NCBI RefSeq assembly: GCF_029581355.1
Contig: NZ_CP120849.1
Span: 2,512,501-2,576,500, forward strand
Reading direction: 5' to 3'
Length of the DNA: 64,000 nt
Source of the DNA: Parabacteroides chongii
Lineage (GTDB): Bacteria; Bacteroidota; Bacteroidia; Bacteroidales; Tannerellaceae
The notes below the pieces were generated by a model. The model was not told the origin of the DNA. It worked only from the letters and a program-made list of their open reading frames with translations, and made no database searches. The position numbers were made by a program, and so were the translations under genes. Below, piece by piece: positions 61,674-64,000 of the stretch; position 1 is the first letter of the stretch; the number at the start of each line of letters is the position of its first letter.

Positions 61674-64000
61674 ATGCAAAACAAAGGATTTGTAAAGGTC
61701 TTCGCGGTGTTACTTACGCTTGTATGTTTGTTCTATCTATCGTTCTCATTTGTAACAAGATATTACAACAATAAAGCCGCTGAGTATGCAGGCGGGGATC
61801 CGTCGAAAGAGAGTCTTTATTTAGACTCATTATCTACTCAGAAGGTGTGGCTGGGCTATACGCTCAAGCAGTGCCGTGAAATGGAAATTAGTTTAGGACT
61901 TGACCTGAAGGGCGGTATGAACGTCGTTCTGGAGTTGAATGTGGCTGATGTGATCCGCTCACTTTCAAATAACAACCAGGATGAGAACTTCAACAAAGCA
62001 TTGGATTTGGCCTATGCACGCCAGGCAACCAGTCAAAAGGACTTTATTGACTTGTTTGCAGAAGAATACAAGAACCTGGACAATGGAGCACGCCTGTCTG
62101 CCGTTTTCAGTACTTTCGAATTGAAAGATAAAATTACTCCTCAGAGCACAGATGCTCAGGTTGTTGCAGTGTTGAAAGATGAGTTGAAAAGTGCTATTGA
62201 TAATTCATTCAACGTATTGCGTACCCGTATCGACCGTTTCGGTGTGGTATCTCCTAACATCCAGCGCTTGGAAACAGCAGGACGTATCCTGGTGGAACTT
62301 CCGGGTGTAAAAGAACCTGAACGTGTACGTAAATTGTTACAGGGCAGTGCTAACCTGGAATTTTGGGAAACTTATCAGTTACCGGAAGTTTACCAGCAGT
62401 TGGTTGCTGCCGATAATATATTGGCAACTGTTCTGGCTGAACACCAAGACGAAGCAACTGTTACTGAAACAGAAACTGTTGCTGCTGACGGTGCTGAAAC
62501 AACAGCGACAGAAGCCGTTACTGACAATGCCGCTGCTACAAGCGAAGCTGATTCTTTGCTACAGCAGATCGCTCAGGACAAACCTGAAACTCAGGCTAAC
62601 CAGTCGATGGAAGAATTTGCAAAACAGCATCCGTTGTTTGCTTTATTGCAGATCAACCAGTATAATGGTCAGTTAGGACGTGGTGCATCTGTTGGTGTGG
62701 CTAACGTAAGAGACATTCCTAAGATCAACGAATATCTGGCTATGAAGCAGGTAAAGGACGTATTGCCTCGCAACCTGTCTTTGAAATGGGGTGTGAAAGC
62801 TATCGACGAAAAAGAACAGTTCTTCGAATTATATGCTATCAAGGTGACTAACCGTGACGGTACACCCGCTTTGGGTGGTGACGTTGTAACGGATGCTAAC
62901 GCTGACTTCGTTCAGCAGGCTGGCCGTTCAGAACAGCAGGTTAGTATGGCTATGAACGCAGAAGGAGCTAAAGCATGGGCTCGTCTGACAAAAGAAAATA
63001 TCGGTAAAGCAATCGCTATCGTTTTGGATGACATGGTTTATTCTGCTCCGAACGTAAACGATGAAATTACCGGCGGTCGTTCTCAGATTACAGGTCACTT
63101 CACTCCGGAAGAAGCGAAGGACTTAGCCAACGTATTGAAATCAGGTAAGATGGCTGCTTCTGTACATATCGTACAGGAAGACGTAGTCGGTCCGTCACTG
63201 GGTCAGGAAGCTATCAGTTCAGGTGTTATCTCATTTGCACTGGCATTGATCCTGTTGATGATCTATATGTGTGCATTCTACGGAATTATCCCGGGGCTGA
63301 TTGCCGACGGTGCTTTGGTATTGAATATCTTCTTTACAATGGGTATCCTTGCTTCTTTCCAGGCTGTACTTACTTTGCCGGGTATTGCCGGTATGGTGTT
63401 GACGCTGGGTATGGCAGTCGATGCGAACGTATTGATCTATGAACGTACAAAAGAAGAGCTTCGTGCAGGCAAGTCGTTAGGTAAAGCTATTGCCGACGGT
63501 TACAGCAATGCATTTTCTGCTATCTTCGACTCCAACTTGACATCTATCATTACGGGTGTTGTATTGTTCTACTTCGGTACAGGTCCTATCCGTGGTTTCG
63601 CAACTACGATGATCATCGGTCTGTTCGCATCTTTCCTTACAGCAGTCTTCTTGACTCGTATCGTTTACGAAGCATTGCTGGCTAAAGATAAACTGAAGAA
63701 TGTAACGTTCGTAACATCTATCACAAAAGACCTGTTGACTAATCCGAAGATCAACTTCCTGGGTGCCCGTAAGATCGGTTATCTGATTCCTGCCGGTATT
63801 ATCGTTCTGGGAGCTATCTCCATGATGACAATCGGTTTGAATAATGGTATCGACTTCACAGGTGGACGTAACTATATCGTTCGTTTTGATCAGGACGTGA
63901 AGACGGATGAAGTTCGTAATATGCTGGACGAAAAGTTGGATGGTGCTGTAAGTGTTATCACGATCGGTACTCCGGACCAGGTTCGTGTATCTACCAACTT
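61674..64000 (+). CDS. secDF: Protein translocase subunit SecDF, fused, 3' end outside the window
   Basis: About 775 residues visible; the frame is open to the window end. Start ATG at 61674 (MQNKGFVKVFAVLLTLVC). SecD part: LGLDLKGGMNVVLELN, RIDRFGVVSPNIQR, a long Glu/Ala/Thr-rich insert at about residues 255-310 (roughly 62434-62605; TETETVAADGAETTATEAV), the conserved ALGGDVVTDANADFVQQAG-like P1 region and the membrane block GMAVDANVLIYERTKEEL. SecF begins at about residue 690 (KINFLGARKIGYLIPAGII, NNGIDFTGGRNYIV). SecDF pulls exported proteins through SecYEG using the proton gradient. Fusion of SecD and SecF is usual in Bacteroidetes. Confidence 0.95.
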   Translation, partial: MQNKGFVKVFAVLLTLVCLFYLSFSFVTRYYNNKAAEYAGGDPSKESLYLDSLSTQKVWLGYTLKQCREMEISLGLDLKGGMNVVLELNVADVIRSLSNNNQDENFNKALDLAYARQATSQKDFIDLFAEEYKNLDNGARLSAVFSTFELKDKITPQSTDAQVVAVLKDELKSAIDNSFNVLRTRIDRFGVVSPNIQRLETAGRILVELPGVKEPERVRKLLQGSANLEFWETYQLPEVYQQLVAADNILATVLAEHQDEATVTETETVAADGAETTATEAVTDNAAATSEADSLLQQIAQDKPETQANQSMEEFAKQHPLFALLQINQYNGQLGRGASVGVANVRDIPKINEYLAMKQVKDVLPRNLSLKWGVKAIDEKEQFFELYAIKVTNRDGTPALGGDVVTDANADFVQQAGRSEQQVSMAMNAEGAKAWARLTKENIGKAIAIVLDDMVYSAPNVNDEITGGRSQITGHFTPEEAKDLANVLKSGKMAASVHIVQEDVVGPSLGQEAISSGVISFALALILLMIYMCAFYGIIPGLIADGALVLNIFFTMGILASFQAVLTLPGIAGMVLTLGMAVDANVLIYERTKEELRAGKSLGKAIADGYSNAFSAIFDSNLTSIITGVVLFYFGTGPIRGFATTMIIGLFASFLTAVFLTRIVYEALLAKDKLKNVTFVTSITKDLLTNPKINFLGARKIGYLIPAGIIVLGAISMMTIGLNNGIDFTGGRNYIVRFDQDVKTDEVRNMLDEKLDGAVSVITIGTPDQVRVSTN

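Overview
The window looks like chromosomal DNA from a gut Bacteroidales, most probably Parabacteroides (genus is inference). The support is SusC/SusD pairing, Mfa1/Mfa2-type fimbrial loci, a DUF6383-type surface protein, fused SecDF, D-type diaminopimelate dehydrogenase, and promoters of the Bacteroidetes type (TTG, 16-20 bp gap, TAnnTTTG). No phage, plasmid or CRISPR signature is visible.

Layout. 1-4.6 kb: end of a YfcC-type transporter, a GH16 lipoprotein, a small membrane protein, then sufS-vanZ-rnhB. 4.6-10.3 kb: a 163-bp segment bounded by 16-bp perfect inverted repeats that holds an outward-facing (currently OFF) promoter, followed by a susC/susD pair; this is the strongest unusual signal in the window. 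10.4-11 kb: a gene-free, 584-bp MITE-like block with 37-bp terminal inverted repeats. 11-18.4 kb (mostly minus strand): sufE, a glutaminyl-cyclase-like M28 enzyme, a fused C26 amidotransferase-M19 dipeptidase, gyrB, a tRNA-Glu/rpsT/tRNA-Glu unit, a DUF2721 protein, recO and tRNA-Arg. 18.4-29 kb (minus): fimbrial locus 1 (DUF3575, shaft, Mfa2-type anchor, three accessory or tip proteins), then an XRE regulator with its lipoprotein and a lone Mfa2-like lipoprotein. 29-31.3 kb: a TIM-barrel isomerase and a PD-(D/E)XK transposase-family nuclease. 31.4-35.3 kb: a promoter, a rod-shaped structured RNA with a terminator (6S-like candidate), and a 1158-residue DUF6383 surface protein. 35.6-46.3 kb: ddh-lgt-fprA, nagB, a beta-barrel protein, a short GH29 fucosidase, a TPR protein, topA and argS. 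46.9-56.4 kb (plus): fimbrial locus 2, a paralogue of locus 1 in the opposite direction. 56.8-64 kb: HU, two rhomboids with an EEP-family phosphatase/nuclease, two DUF4468 proteins and the first three quarters of secDF.

How the parts fit: much of the window builds the cell surface. Lgt and SecDF serve export and lipidation of the many lipoproteins; the two fimbrial loci, the DUF6383 protein and SusC/SusD are alternative surface structures, and at least the SusC/SusD pair seems to be switched by DNA inversion. SufS and SufE, which act together in iron-sulphur cluster assembly, lie 8 kb apart.
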